A stretch of 64,000 nucleotides of DNA, from the NCBI RefSeq assembly GCF_037392515.1, contig NC_090295.1, positions 25,088,501 to 25,152,500 of the forward strand, given 5' to 3'. The notes under the pieces were generated by a model. That model saw nothing but the letters and a program-made list of their open reading frames with translations. It ran no database searches and was not told the DNA's origin. Below are positions 1-10,313 of this stretch, piece after piece (within the stretch, counting starts at the first letter, position 1; each line of letters begins with the position of its first letter). A program made the translations under genes and the position numbers. This DNA is from Haliotis asinina. Lineage: Eukaryota > Mollusca > Gastropoda > Lepetellida > Haliotidae.

Positions 1-185
1 TATTTGTAGAAATATATGTTTGAAATATGTACACTTAAAAAGGTCCTGATGAAAGGTTCAGGGTGTATAACATTCCATCACTGATACAATAAAGCCCGAC
101 AGCGAGAGAGAATATATTTGAAGATGTAGCCCTCGTTAAACAACGTGGGAAGCAGGGAGATGGTTTGGTTGGTTTGTTGTTTAAC

Positions 186-372
186 ATGGCACTCGACACT
201 AATCCAACTGTATGAGAGCGGTCTGTAAATAACCGAGTCTGGACAAGACAATCCAGTGATCAACATCATGAGCATCGATCTACGTGATTGGGTTACGATG
301 ACATGTGTCAGCGAGCCTGACTACCCAATCCCGCTGGTCACTTCTTACAACAAGCATAACTTGCTGAAGACC
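186..372 (+). repeat. SINE-like interspersed repeat, copy 1
   Basis: This copy shares the family core (ggtctgtaaataa, then gagtctggac, then acaatccagtgatcaac, then gatctacg, then gatgacatgtg) with copies near 3095, 34465, 42460, 59413 (reverse) and 63505. The 5' head (gagtgagtttagtttta) is decayed here. The family looks like an abundant gastropod SINE; that assignment is from memory of abalone genomic sequence, not from a search. Confidence 0.75.
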
Positions 373-705
373 AATGTAAGCCCGATTTTGTTACCCCGGT
401 AACATGGGGAGTAGGGAAGGTACTGGTTATTAAGGCTTTGCGGAATATTATCGTATTTCCTGATACTCGTCTTTATGGCGTCACGTGTCAAATGTGTAGC
501 TTTAGCCCAGGGAATAAAAGGTACTAGTAAAGTACCTAAAGAGAATTACTTCCGTACTTGTGGAACACGATGTTACAAAGTATAGTATTCCCAGAAATTA
601 TTGAGAATCATGTTGCGTCATGTAACTCATTACGTTTATTAACTTCTGGCGTTTTACTTACATAAACATGTTAAAACATCATCCTTTCACAGTCTCAGTC
701 TTGTT

Positions 706-1724
706 TTAGTACTTTGTTAGACCTCCTCGCTCAGCAATGCATGCCTGAATACGCTTAGGCACACTACCCATCAAAGTTTGTAGGTAATCGTGTGACAGGG
801 TATCCCAATATTGGACCACCTCGGCCTTCATGTCTTCAATATTTCTCAGTCCCTTTGGTTTATTCTGTCCTTCATGACTCCCCACACATTCTCAATTGGG
901 TTTAGGTCTGGGTTGTAACTGGGCCAGACTAAAACTTGAACATTTTCGCCCGACAACCACTGTTTTGTGTAGCGCGCAGTGTGTTTTGGGTCATTATCAT
1001 GCTGGAAAATCCAATCATCTTCATACAATGTTTGTGCTGTCGGAAGAAGGTGACCATTAAGAATGTCAACGTATCTTTCTTTTGTCAAGTTTCCCGTGAA
1101 AACACACAATGGCGTCACTCCGCGAGCCGATATGCCAACCCACATGTGAAACTTCGGGCTATGTTTTGGTCGCTGGTAGATAGGTTTGACAGTATCTTTG
1201 GTCCAAATGTTCACACAATTAGGGAAAAGCCAAACAGAACTTTCATCCGAAAAGAAAACATTATCCCAATCTTGATTTTCATGAGCCCGACACCAGTTTA
1301 AACGTTTTTCCGTTTGTGCATCTTTCATCAACGGCGAGGGAATTCCACGTTTTTTCACCCAATTAAGTCTCTGTAATTCCTGCCTAACTGTTTCACTGCA
1401 TACCTGAGGACTTACTCTGCTAATCATTTCATTTCTGATGTTCTCAACACTTTTCAATTTGCCCCTACTCACAATCTGCCCAAGTCTTCGGCGATCCACA
1501 ACACTGAATTTCCTAGGCCGACCTGCCCCTGCTTAGTGCTCTATCCCGGTTCCTGTTTGAATATTCTTCAAAGTTCTGTATACTGTAGACAGAGGAATAC
1601 CATGTCTACAAGCTAACACTTTAGCATCAGCCTCACCCCTTTCAAAAGCATCTAGAATGAGCTTTCTTTTCTCTATTGCTGTAAATTCTGCCATGTCAAC
1701 ACAGGAAGCCGTCTGCTCAGACAA
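706..1724 (-). pseudogene. Broken Tc1-like (Tc1/mariner superfamily) transposase
   Basis: The minus strand reads as a Tc1-type transposase from an N-terminal helix-turn-helix (likely start 1694, MAEFTAIEKRK) through a DDE catalytic core. The catalytic acids are visible as FSDES, FQHDNDPKHTA and NPIENVWG, in the order and approximate spacing of a D,D34E enzyme. It is inactive: there is an in-frame stop at 1533-1535 between the DNA-binding part and the catalytic part. A single-base frameshift near 846-855 moves the last 47 or so codons (ending ...GGLTKY, stop 706-708) into another frame. An inverted pair near 1726-1782 (agggagataactcttga and its reverse complement) may be part of the element's end. 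The superfamily call is firm and the exact family is not. Confidence 0.85.
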
Positions 1725-1725
1725 G

Positions 1726-1783
1726 GGAGATAACTCTTGACGTAATGAGCTGCCTTCTAAGCCTTCAAGAGTTGTCTCCCTTA
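1726..1783. repeat. Short inverted repeat beside the Tc1 remnant
   Basis: An arm reading aagggagataactcttga is followed about 23 bp later by its near-perfect reverse complement (ttcaagagttgtctccctt). It abuts the N-terminal side of the broken Tc1 transposase. It could be a transposon end or an independent fold-back; no partner was found at the other side. Confidence 0.5.
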
Positions 1784-2374
1784 TTTAGTATGCTTAGTGC
1801 ATAGTGAAAGCCCTTTTTCCAATCTTAGCATCATTAGAAAAAAAAAAAGATTGTAAACACAAACACTGTATATTCTTATTCCTACATCAGGTGTATGAGG
1901 AAACGGAAAGTTATATACGAACATTTGAAACAACAGTGATAAGATAGCAAGGGAAGCTGGTAGATAATTAGAGCTAAATTGGTAGGATGGATGGGCAAAT
2001 GGAAGCCAGGGTTTGTTCATCCAGGCATTATTGATGAAGTAACAATGGTGGCATTTAATAAGGGAAATGGCAATAAAGAAATGTAAGCCAAGAAATTAAT
2101 ATTCCAGGCCTAATTAGTGGTTTAACAATAATGATTGTCATTCTTTTCCCAGGCTTTTAAAAACACTCATTCATTTCAACGAAAACACTCTCAGTTTCTG
2201 GAGTTATTGTTGGATTATTGTCTGGACGAGTTAAAAGATTAATTACAAAGATGCCCTAGAATTTGAAAGCATGTGCATTTTGTTTCTATGCGACTAAAAC
2301 AAATGGTGATTCGGCTTCCCGATGTCATACGCAGGCAAGGCGACATGAGCAGACAGGGCAGAATTAAGGTAAAC

Positions 2375-2600
2375 ATCGCTTTCTCGCATTATCGCTTCCT
2401 CGCTCTGTCGCTTTATCATTGTATCGCTTTCTCAGCTGGTTGTATCGCTTTCTCGCCTTGTTATATAGCTTTCTCGTTTTATCGCTTTATCGTCTGGTGC
2501 TATCGCTCTCGTCTCTTGTAATCGATTTGTCATCTCGCGTTATCGCTTTCTCATCTAGTGCCATCGGTTTCTCGTCTTGTGATATCGCTCTCTCGCTTCC
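2375..2600. repeat. Degenerate tandem repeat, unit about 'tatcgctttctcg'
   Basis: The stretch repeats short variants of tatcgctttctcg (also tatcgctttatcg and tatagctttctcg) with drifting spacing of about 13-28 bp. Open frames through it are a by-product of the repeat. The surrounding 1784-3090 holds no gene I can support. Confidence 0.6.
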
Positions 2601-3094
2601 AAATATTAAGGTGAGAAAGCGATGGCCCTAATCAGCCACCATAGTGTGATTCAAACGATTCGGATCTTGCATCTTGCTGGCTTTCCCGAAGGTATTGTCT
2701 TAGTAAAGTCGCCGCGCTGTATTTCCCCTTCTTAATATCCACAGGGTCCCCATTTCAACGTATTATCAAAATGAACTTGTTGGAATGCGAGGCTAATCGT
2801 AGCCATCGCTAGATTTTGTAGTCGACACAAGAAAAACAGTTTTTAGAGTCATCTCCTTTCTATCGATTTGCATTCGCAAAACATCGGTAATGAATGCATG
2901 ATTTAGTGTTATTTGAGATAATGATAAATACTACCACGAAATACCAAATGATTTGCCGCGGGGTACGTTGCTACATTGCTATGTACCCCGCTTGCAGGAG
3001 GGGTACATTGAAAATAGTAGAAGAGCGCTAAGCCAATCAGAAAATGACATTGATGTGTGAGGTAAGATAAATGTCGCTGCACTCTTCAGTGTAC

Positions 3095-3262
3095 CAACTA
3101 TATGACGGCGGTCTGTAAATAACTGAGTCTGGACCAGACAATCCAGTGATCAACAACATGAGTATCGATCTACGCAACTGGGATACGATGACATGTGACA
3201 ACCTGGTCAGTGAGCCTGACCACCAGACTCCGTTAGTCGCTTCTTACGCAGGCATGAGTTAC
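3095..3262 (+). repeat. SINE-like interspersed repeat, copy 2
   Basis: This copy carries the same core as the one at 186: atgacggcggtctgtaaataa, gagtctggaccagacaatcc, gatcaacaacatgag, and the tail ccgttagtcgcttcttac. The head and far 3' part are truncated. Confidence 0.75.
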
Positions 3263-3357
3263 TAAAACTATAACCTGGAACTGTACGGGTACTGAAACGA
3301 TATACAAAACTACGCTACTAATACATCTACCATGATGCTTAACTAGCTATACACATG

Positions 3358-3886
3358 CACCAAAGTTAAGCGCCACTATTTTCATAGTGTCTTGATTTCA
3401 GCACTGAAGATCAGAAATACAATCTATAAATGTTTTTGACTGAATAAGCCTTCCATAGATTCTTGAACCTAAGACCGTCAAGATATGACAAGGAAAACGT
3501 TCTGCACGTGCAACGCCATTTCCCCACTATCTGAATCTTGAAAATCAAGTTTCAAACACTTGGTTTCACCGGTCTGTTTTGAGATTCTCCTTTCATTTTA
3601 GAGTTAAAAAATCAGTCATGGTGAGGAGAAAGTAGAAAATCAGTCATGCAGAGGACAAAGTTAACTACCGCTGAGAGATGGAAGGTGATAGGCATGAAAA
3701 ATGCGGGTATGTCATGCAGGGCCATTGCATGGCAAATAGGTCGTCATCACAGCATCATCACCCGATTAGTTGCCAAACATAATCAAACCAATGATGTCAA
3801 TGACAGGCATAGATCTCTTTATGATCCACTGAGTATCCAAAGTAGCAGATCACAAAAATAGTGGATGGCGCTTAACCTTTGTTCAT
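3358..3886 (+). mobile_element. Internally deleted Tc1-family element
   Basis: A short ORF at 3646-3861 encodes a helix-turn-helix of the type found at the N-terminus of Tc1/IS630 transposases (LTTAERWKVIGMKNAGMSCR, then AIAWQIGRHHSIITRL). The catalytic DDE part is absent. The flanks carry imperfect terminal inverted repeats: accaaagttaagcgccac near 3358-3375 and, on the opposite strand near 3866-3883, caaaggttaagcgccatcc. The whole unit is only about 0.5 kb, so it is a non-autonomous derivative. Boundaries are good to about 5 bp. Confidence 0.7.
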
Positions 3887-4427
3887 ATGTATATATATGG
3901 AACATTTTCTGACACCACTCCTACGGTGAAATACGTGAGAGCCAGATCATTTTACGTCAGCTAATAATATACAAGGCCAGACTCTACACGTTCAGCAAAA
4001 AAAATCATAGCTAATATTAAAACCTGATATTTGTTTAATGTGATGTTACTAAAAGGCGTGCTCTTGAAAAATGCCCTAAACTACTTAATTTGTAAGGAAG
4101 TGTTCCGTGTGACAGGCTGATAATTGTGAACATTGGTTTATTAGGATTGCCTTAAAGGGTTATACTTTACAATCACTGTTCTTAACACACTTGGTGAGGG
4201 AGTGTATGCACAGGGCGTCATCAAACATATTCCTCTCAAAGGGAAGTACGAGGGTTGGCTGAAAAGTTCTCAGCCTGAGTGGTTTTTCCGCACCAGGTAG
4301 AGACAGGTGTTTGCCACCAATGAGGACAATCATTTAGTGAATCATAGACACAAGAACTACAAACGTACTAATAGTTTTATCTCAACTACAGCTCTTTTGG
4401 TAAACCTACCCTCTGAAATCATCAGAA

Positions 4428-5482
4428 ATGGACAAAACAATACAGGGCAGTCATCAAGTACTTGCAAAAGAAAGGGATGTCCCCAACACAGATACATGCT
4501 GACATGGTCTCCACTCTAGGGGATGATGCTCCTTCATGTTCCACAGTAAAGAAGTGGGCTGCAGAATTTAAGCGTGGCAGACAAAGCCTTGATGATGACC
4601 CACGCTCAGGAAGGCCTCAAACAGCAACCACTCCAGAAAACATCACGCGAGTGCTCGATATGTTGATGGATGATCGACGACTGACTACTCGACATATTGC
4701 TAGGGTAGTGGGCATCTCTCATGAGAGGGTTGAGCATATTATCACCAACGAATTAGGAATGACTAAAGTTTCTGCAAGATGGGTGCCAAAGCTCTTGACA
4801 GAACAGAAACGTGTCAGGTTCCAGACGTCCCTTGACAATTTGCGTCGTTTTGAAGCAGATCCCGATGATTTTGTGGCACGATTTGTAACCATGGATGAGA
4901 CCTGAATACATCACTTTCAACCACAAACAAAACTGCAGTCAAAACAGTGGAAGCATCCTGATTCACCAGCTCCGAAGAAAGCCAAGTCTGTTCCTTCAGC
5001 TGGAAAGGTGATGGCATCAGTCTTTTGGGATTCCAGGGGTGTTCTGCTCATTGATTATCTTGAAAAAGGTCAAACTATCAACGGCAGATACTATGCTGAT
5101 CTACTGAACCAGTTGCGAGAAGCAATCAAAGCCAAACGACGAGGGATGATCGCTAAAGGTGTCCTCTTCCACCAAGACAATGCGCCTGTTCACAAATCGG
5201 TGGTGGCCATGTCAACAATCCGCGATTGTGGCTTTGAACTCATTGACCATCCTCCTTATTCACCTGATTTGGCTCCTTCTGACTTCCACCTGTTCCCCAA
5301 AATGAAAACGGAACTCGCTGGTCGCCATTTTCCAAGTAATGATGACGTCATTTCCGCTGTGGCTGATTTTTTTTAGGGTAGCTGAAGAAGATTTCTTCCT
5401 CACCTGGATTCGGGCCTTGCAGCATCGCTGGCAAAAGTGTGTGAACTTGGAAGGGGACTGTGTAGAAAAATATATTACAAAC
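4428..5482 (+). pseudogene. Mariner transposase, disrupted
   Basis: The likely start is ATG 4428, but a one-base slip near 4445 puts the first codons out of frame with the rest. The body reads as a mariner transposase: an N-terminal helix-turn-helix with the RSGRP linker, then the catalytic acids in VTMDET, FHQDNAPVHKS and SPDLAPSDFHLFP, a DD34D arrangement. An in-frame TGA at 4903-4905 replaces the Trp normally seen after MDET. A second slip lies in the T-run near 5368-5376, after which the final ...CVNLEGDCVEK is in another frame. The reading frame is then cut by the Polinton at 5482/5483; the last codons and stop resume at 20123-20158. It cannot make an active protein. Confidence 0.88.
5478..5482. 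other. Polinton target-site duplication, left copy (CAAAC)
   Basis: CAAAC immediately precedes the left Polinton terminus (AGTAGTATAGG). An identical CAAAC at 20118-20122 follows the right terminus. Joining the flanks across one copy gives uninterrupted mariner 3' coding sequence, which supports this as the insertion scar. Polintons usually duplicate 6 bp; here 5 bp match exactly and the sixth differs (A/T). Confidence 0.8.
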
Positions 5483-5797
5483 AGTAGTATAGGTAATGAG
5501 AGTTCTGGACCACTTTTCAAAAAACCCCTCTAAAAAGTCTCATTTACTAAATGAGGCTTTGGTGGGACCATTAGCTCTTGCTACTATTGCCCCTACTACA
5601 AAGCTACGCCATCACGTTTACCGTGACTTGGCAGGCGGTAACACTGTGCCGTACGGTATGATCAATAATTCTTCTCTTACAAACCCCCTACCCGGCCCAT
5701 CCCTCAAGTAGTATAAGTTAGGTTCGTCGGCTTTCATATCCACTTTATCTATGTTGTAAGTTTTGACTGACCATATAGGATCGGTGGCTCGCTTACG
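5483..5797 (+). repeat. Polinton left terminal inverted repeat
   Basis: About 315 bp match the reverse complement of 19803-20117 with four differences seen by eye, near 5538, 5659, 5700 and 5768. All four are T on the left where the right arm, reverse-complemented, has C; two of these are in CpG context. The outer end reads AGTAGTATAGGTAATGAG. The inner part (5618-5797) is also coding sequence for the last 59 residues of the integrase. Confidence 0.92.
5534..5560 (-). terminator. Hairpin followed by T-run, downstream of integrase
   Basis: A 13-bp stem with a single central base lies about 60 bp past the integrase stop. On the minus strand it begins aaagcctcattta, and TTTTT follows. The left copy has one mismatch and the right copy (20040-20066) is perfect. 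It has the look of a transcription end signal for the minus-strand block, or of a structure used at the termini. Function is inference. Confidence 0.5.
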
Positions 5798-6586
5798 ACT
5801 ATCGCCCTCGTGTTCCCCCGGCTGGTACAGATACCTCACTAGGACCCTATCCGGTATCTGTTTCTCCTTCCCACGCAATGGAGCGGCCGATTCTGCAACT
5901 ATTGATTTTAGTTTGATAGCGTCTGCCGGTTTCTTACTGGTGAGACGGGTGACTTCATGGTTGATTGCCGACACCACCTCGGGTAACCTCGTGACCCATT
6001 CAGTCGATCGTTTTCCAGGGGTGGCCATCTCCCTAGCATACTGATGGCCGAACAAGCGCTCAGCCAAAGTCCTATTAAATCTCTCAACTATGGCTTGGCT
6101 GCGATGGGCTCTGGCCGTGCCACGCCTGACCTTTGTATCGTGTTTGGCTAGCAGTTGTGACACGGCACCCATGAACTCCCGTCCGGGGTCAACTTGCAGC
6201 TCTGTTGGCCACGTCAGCGGGCTGCGTTTGTATATGCGTTCGAATCCTCTGGCTACCTGGGCCGAATCTTTCGTGGTCAAGGGTTCGGCTTCCTTGTAAC
6301 GACTGGCTACGTCCACTACGGTTAAGGCATACTTGTACCTCTTGTCGTGGGGTAGGAACAGTAGGTCTGCCTGGTGAACGCTATTAGGTATGTTAATACC
6401 GAACCTCCTTCTAGGCACGTAGCGTGGTGCAGGCAAATAGATCTGCCACAGGGCTTGTTTTTCAAGCCACGCTTTGGCTTCCTCCGGGGGTACTCGTGCC
6501 ATTTTAGATAGCTTATCTACTGCGCTAGCTCCTTTCCAATATCCACGCGGGCTGTAATAAATAGCCTCAAATTTTTTCATGTCCAT
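5618..6586 (-). CDS. Polinton DDE integrase (retroviral type)
   Basis: This 322-residue protein should insert the Polinton DNA by strand transfer in the nucleus. The rve catalytic core shows the acid triad at D74 (HQADLLFLP), D133 (QVDPGREFMG) and E168 (QAIVERFNRTL). The C-terminal part (about 268-310, DPIWSVKTYNI, then GFVREELLIIP) matches the small beta-barrel/chromodomain-like tail of Polinton and Ty3-type integrases. The start at 6586 overlaps the end of the polymerase gene by 20 bp; a second Met two codons later is also possible. The last 59 codons lie inside the left terminal repeat, so the right arm carries a second copy of this tail. I see no HHCC zinc motif at the N-terminus. The frame is intact. 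Confidence 0.93.
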   Translation of the reverse strand: MDMKKFEAIYYSPRGYWKGASAVDKLSKMARVPPEEAKAWLEKQALWQIYLPAPRYVPRRRFGINIPNSVHQADLLFLPHDKRYKYALTVVDVASRYKEAEPLTTKDSAQVARGFERIYKRSPLTWPTELQVDPGREFMGAVSQLLAKHDTKVRRGTARAHRSQAIVERFNRTLAERLFGHQYAREMATPGKRSTEWVTRLPEVVSAINHEVTRLTSKKPADAIKLKSIVAESAAPLRGKEKQIPDRVLVRYLYQPGEHEGDSRKRATDPIWSVKTYNIDKVDMKADEPNLYYLRDGPGRGFVREELLIIPYGTVLPPAKSR

Positions 6587-9500
6587 ACGCGTATGTGTTT
6601 ATCCCATCAATAGCTATCCAACGTTTCGTGTCCATAGGCGATAGGGACGTCTTGTTTATAGTCAGTCCGTATATCTTGTGCCCATCACTTCTAAGTGTGT
6701 TCATTTTATGTCTAAAGGTACGGGTCTTGAACAGGGCTTCCTTGAATCTGGCGTGTTTGATGTGTTGTTTCACCACATACTTCTTAACCCCCTTAGCCTT
6801 CCGGATCTCGCTATTGTCGGCTTTCAGTATGGAGTACATCTTAGGCCTCAAACCTATGTACTCGGCTATGGGCGTGCCAGCACACTCGTCCTTCATCTTA
6901 CCTAGGACCTTTTTATTTACCGTACTGTGCATGGCATGGGTCTTAGGGTAGTCGCTGGTGTCGTATAAATCGATGTGTTTTTTCATGTCCTCGTACACGT
7001 CCTCGGTTCGAATCTCCATCAGCAGGGAATCCGTGTCAGTGTACAGCACTTCGCACCTGTCGCCGTACTGTTTCTTGAGCTCGTTGTAGTAAAAGTCGTA
7101 CATCAGGTGTTTGGATAAATCGAGGATGCTCATCCCCACGTAAACAGGTCGGTTGAATTTTATGTGGCTTTTCTTCATGTGTAGGGCAGCCAGGTCGTCT
7201 GTGAATATCTTGCTACGGTTGAATGCCGGACTGGCTATCAATTTCCTGAGCTTGTCTTCCTCACTAGATCTAACCAGCTTCACGGTCACGCGTTTCCTCA
7301 GGTTCTCCATAGTCTTACCAAACACCGAGTTGTTCATGAGCTTGTAGAGATTTTTCTCGAAATCACTGGTGGCTTTTTTTCGTAGGTCTGTGTTCATTCT
7401 GATGTAGGGCTCCATCCATGGGCTCTGGTCAAACATGAGCACCCTGTGTATTTTGGCCAGCCTCATACCCAACGACAGGTACAGCTGTAGGTTGCGATAG
7501 TGAACGATGTACTTGGTCTTATTCATTAAGTTAGGCACGAGTTTTTCAACGTCTGTCACACGACCACCTGACAAGTTATGTTGGTACTCAGACATCCAGT
7601 CTGGGTTAACCCTCATACGTTCGGGTGCAAGGGGATAGCTGTTGTGCGATGCGTGTAATGCCTTGGGATACTCTAAGTCAACCTCGAGGATATAACCTTT
7701 GTTCGAATCTGGTGCAATGCTCATAACATCAACGTGGGGTACCCATTCGAATCCCCCTGTAGGTAGATACTGACTCATGGCCCAGCCGTACAGGTTGTTT
7801 GCGTCGAGGTAGAGAATGTGATTGGTTGGTTTGTTAGGATCGTAACCTTTCACGTATTGATTATTTGCTTTAGCGTATCGTTTGGATGCCATGGAAATCC
7901 CACCTCGCAAGCCTTTCTCAATGAATAGGTGCATGTCGTAATCTGTGAGCAATTCTAAATTAACTCCGGTCTTTTTAAGCAAGGCGTCCCACGACAGACC
8001 TGGGCTGGTGTAATACCATGCGGGGTCGAGTTTATACTGCTTGAAACATGTCCGCCGAAACGTCTCGAACACGTCGGCTAACAGCAGTACATCTGTCCTC
8101 AAGTACAGGTCGTGATAATCGCCCAGGTTCTTACAACCCAGTTTATTCCATACGTTAATCGCGTGCGAGTAATCGTCTCGTGAGACGGACGCCTCATTCA
8201 GCTTGCTATAAAAGCAGTCAATAGGAGGTAGTCTGGTCTCTGTGAACTTAGCCCAACTATCCATGTACTCATAGGGGTACACACCCTTCCTCATAAGCAG
8301 GGGTCTAGTCTCGGCGTCTGTGTATCGATCGGTGATAGGGAAGGTATTGTTGGCCTTGACCAGACTGTCGAGTGACGACAGGAGGAACTGAAACGAGTCA
8401 ATGAACCTAAGTCCGTTTAAGCTGAAGGAGATGTATCTCTCCATGTTGTTGGGGATGCACGTTATATTACCATCGATTTTCGCGATGGCCTGCATGATCA
8501 AGTGTGAGTCGTACCCTCTCAAGTTGTGAAAGACAACGGGGATGTTTATTGTCTTAGGGTTGATTTTAAGCTTGAGGTTGCACGCGTTGTGAGCGGCGCC
8601 TCTATACTTACCAGTTATGTGGCAGTGATCTCTCACCGAATCACCGTTAAGTGGTGAGTCGCACACGTGACAGTTAGTGCTACTAGCGTGAGCTAGCCTG
8701 TCGGCTCGGGTCATACGCATGGGAGCGATTCTATACAATGCATTCCTAATAATTTTTTCTTCCTCCTGCAAACACTTTAGAAACCTTTCAGCCGCGTCAG
8801 GCCCCCTATACACTACCGGAGCTTTCGTTTCCCCGTCACAACGGACGACAATGTATCCAAACGAACAGGCTTTATGCTCTTGTGTCTTGTGGGTGAAGCT
8901 ACCCCCACTAGGGGGTGTGGGGGAATCCCCACCCACAACTAAGGCTTCGAAGTCGGCGTATATAATATAAGGTACAGACATTTGGTTCTTGTGGTTACTG
9001 AATTTTAGGATATTTTCACCTTCCTTAGGCATTTCGACTCGTATGGCCGTCTGCCCCACACCTTGGCAATCATCCCGGTGGGATTCTAATAAATCAGCTC
9101 GACTGAAACCGTGTAGACATCGTACACAAAAGTGTTTTTCCCCATTGTGTTTCGACTGGTCGTGCAACAACCGGCTGAGATGTTTTATCCACGTGTAGTG
9201 ATACTTTTCACCTAGTTGGATCATGAATATATTGATAACTTGGCAATCCTTCACCGTGCTGACCCTGTGTACTATTATTGTATTACCTTCGTGCCCAAAG
9301 ACATTTATAGCCAGATTATTCTGTTTTTCTACTTTAGTGATCTGGGATATGGGGGTGGGTTCATCTATACCATCCCAATTAAGCCCATCATCTTGGGGAT
9401 AGCTAGAAAGCCTATCTGAATGAGTGGCAGCTGGAAATAAGGCTGACCTGATAGATATCCTCAGGCAATCGTTTCCTCTATTCTTAACGTTTACTATGGC

Positions 9501-10268
9501 ATGTTTGTTCCTATAGTAGGGAGGCAAGGCTAGGTATGACCCACCTCTGAACGGCACGTATTTAGCTATGTCTAGATAGACATTATCGATTTTATCTACA
9601 GCCCACCCGGACCCCATGTGCGTGTAGCGTTCTAGGTATTCTCGTATCTGCTGAAAACTATTATCGATTGATGCGTCAATGGTCTCTGTATGTGTGACGA
9701 CCTCTTGTTGGCCTCGGAAGTAAGGTTGAAAATACTCAGTGACCCCTGTGGTGCCCTCCTTATCGAGCGACATTTTCACCGTGATCTGAAACTTGATACT
9801 TCCTAGATTATTTAGTTCCTGGTTGACCTTATCAGCTATCAGAGGTTTGATATCTGTAATGTCTATGTTTCTATCAACGTGCATGCGCCAACTTCCTAAA
9901 TAGTTGCCTACAGCGTGCTTAGTGCGCACGAACTGTAGGTCAATAGCTCTATTCTGTCGTAATAATTCTAAAAGCTGTGGTTTCCTCATACGAGAATACC
10001 CGCCTAAACCCAAATCGTGTGCCTCGGTTTTCAGTTGTTTTACAGTGGGACGTGCTACGGGGGCATGTGATAACAATGCGGTTAACCCAGCTCTCCCCAG
10101 TTTTGAATAACCCGTGTGTCCAAGCTGTTTCGCTTGAGCTTTTAACTGTTTTACTGTAGGAGGGACTTCTAAACCTAGTAATCTCAACAATGCTGACTTC
10201 CGCATTCTAGAATACCCGATAACACCTCTCTGTTTTGCGACCCTCTTGAGCTCGCGCACAGTAGACAT
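6567..10268 (-). CDS. Protein-primed family B DNA polymerase (Polinton PolB)
   Basis: This 1233-residue replicase is expected to copy the element from its termini. Polymerase motifs are A at 821-828 (LDANNLYG), B at 976-984 (KLMNNSVFG) and C at 1076-1081 (YTDTDS). The 3'-5' exonuclease motifs are Exo I at 438-441 (ADFE), Exo II at 582-589 (NLRGYDSH) and Exo III at 722-726 (YLRTD). Before the core are three tandem repeats (about 3-33, 38-67, 75-104) of form TVKQLKxxAxxLGxxGYSxxRK, resembling SAP or Rho N-terminal DNA/RNA-binding helices. A C2HC finger is at C381, C384, H397, C401. An HNH/endonuclease VII-like Cys/His cluster is at C533, C536, H548, H550, H560, C563. The stretch 145-250 is shared with the separate 107-aa gene upstream. 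A Gly/Pro-rich insert (445-457) is coded by a GC-rich mini-hairpin. The start at 10268 lies 26 bp after a 19-bp motif shared with that neighbour. Confidence 0.96.
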   Translation of the reverse strand: MSTVRELKRVAKQRGVIGYSRMRKSALLRLLGLEVPPTVKQLKAQAKQLGHTGYSKLGRAGLTALLSHAPVARPTVKQLKTEAHDLGLGGYSRMRKPQLLELLRQNRAIDLQFVRTKHAVGNYLGSWRMHVDRNIDITDIKPLIADKVNQELNNLGSIKFQITVKMSLDKEGTTGVTEYFQPYFRGQQEVVTHTETIDASIDNSFQQIREYLERYTHMGSGWAVDKIDNVYLDIAKYVPFRGGSYLALPPYYRNKHAIVNVKNRGNDCLRISIRSALFPAATHSDRLSSYPQDDGLNWDGIDEPTPISQITKVEKQNNLAINVFGHEGNTIIVHRVSTVKDCQVINIFMIQLGEKYHYTWIKHLSRLLHDQSKHNGEKHFCVRCLHGFSRADLLESHRDDCQGVGQTAIRVEMPKEGENILKFSNHKNQMSVPYIIYADFEALVVGGDSPTPPSGGSFTHKTQEHKACSFGYIVVRCDGETKAPVVYRGPDAAERFLKCLQEEEKIIRNALYRIAPMRMTRADRLAHASSTNCHVCDSPLNGDSVRDHCHITGKYRGAAHNACNLKLKINPKTINIPVVFHNLRGYDSHLIMQAIAKIDGNITCIPNNMERYISFSLNGLRFIDSFQFLLSSLDSLVKANNTFPITDRYTDAETRPLLMRKGVYPYEYMDSWAKFTETRLPPIDCFYSKLNEASVSRDDYSHAINVWNKLGCKNLGDYHDLYLRTDVLLLADVFETFRRTCFKQYKLDPAWYYTSPGLSWDALLKKTGVNLELLTDYDMHLFIEKGLRGGISMASKRYAKANNQYVKGYDPNKPTNHILYLDANNLYGWAMSQYLPTGGFEWVPHVDVMSIAPDSNKGYILEVDLEYPKALHASHNSYPLAPERMRVNPDWMSEYQHNLSGGRVTDVEKLVPNLMNKTKYIVHYRNLQLYLSLGMRLAKIHRVLMFDQSPWMEPYIRMNTDLRKKATSDFEKNLYKLMNNSVFGKTMENLRKRVTVKLVRSSEEDKLRKLIASPAFNRSKIFTDDLAALHMKKSHIKFNRPVYVGMSILDLSKHLMYDFYYNELKKQYGDRCEVLYTDTDSLLMEIRTEDVYEDMKKHIDLYDTSDYPKTHAMHSTVNKKVLGKMKDECAGTPIAEYIGLRPKMYSILKADNSEIRKAKGVKKYVVKQHIKHARFKEALFKTRTFRHKMNTLRSDGHKIYGLTINKTSLSPMDTKRWIAIDGINTYAYGHEKI

Positions 10269-10294
10269 CGTGTTTACACCTAAGAGAACTAATG

Positions 10295-10313
10295 TCTAAT
10301 TGGTTCACAGTAA
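10295..10313 (-). promoter_or_regulatory. Shared upstream motif, polymerase copy
   Basis: On the minus strand this reads TTACTGTGAACCAATTAGA. The same 19 bases occur exactly at 10653-10671. The motif ends 26 bp before the polymerase start codon. It includes a CCAAT core. An early-gene promoter or initiator is the simplest reading; this is inference. Confidence 0.6.

Noticed and set aside
936..1301. 121-aa plus-strand frame
   Set aside because: It lies antisense inside the Tc1-like transposase.
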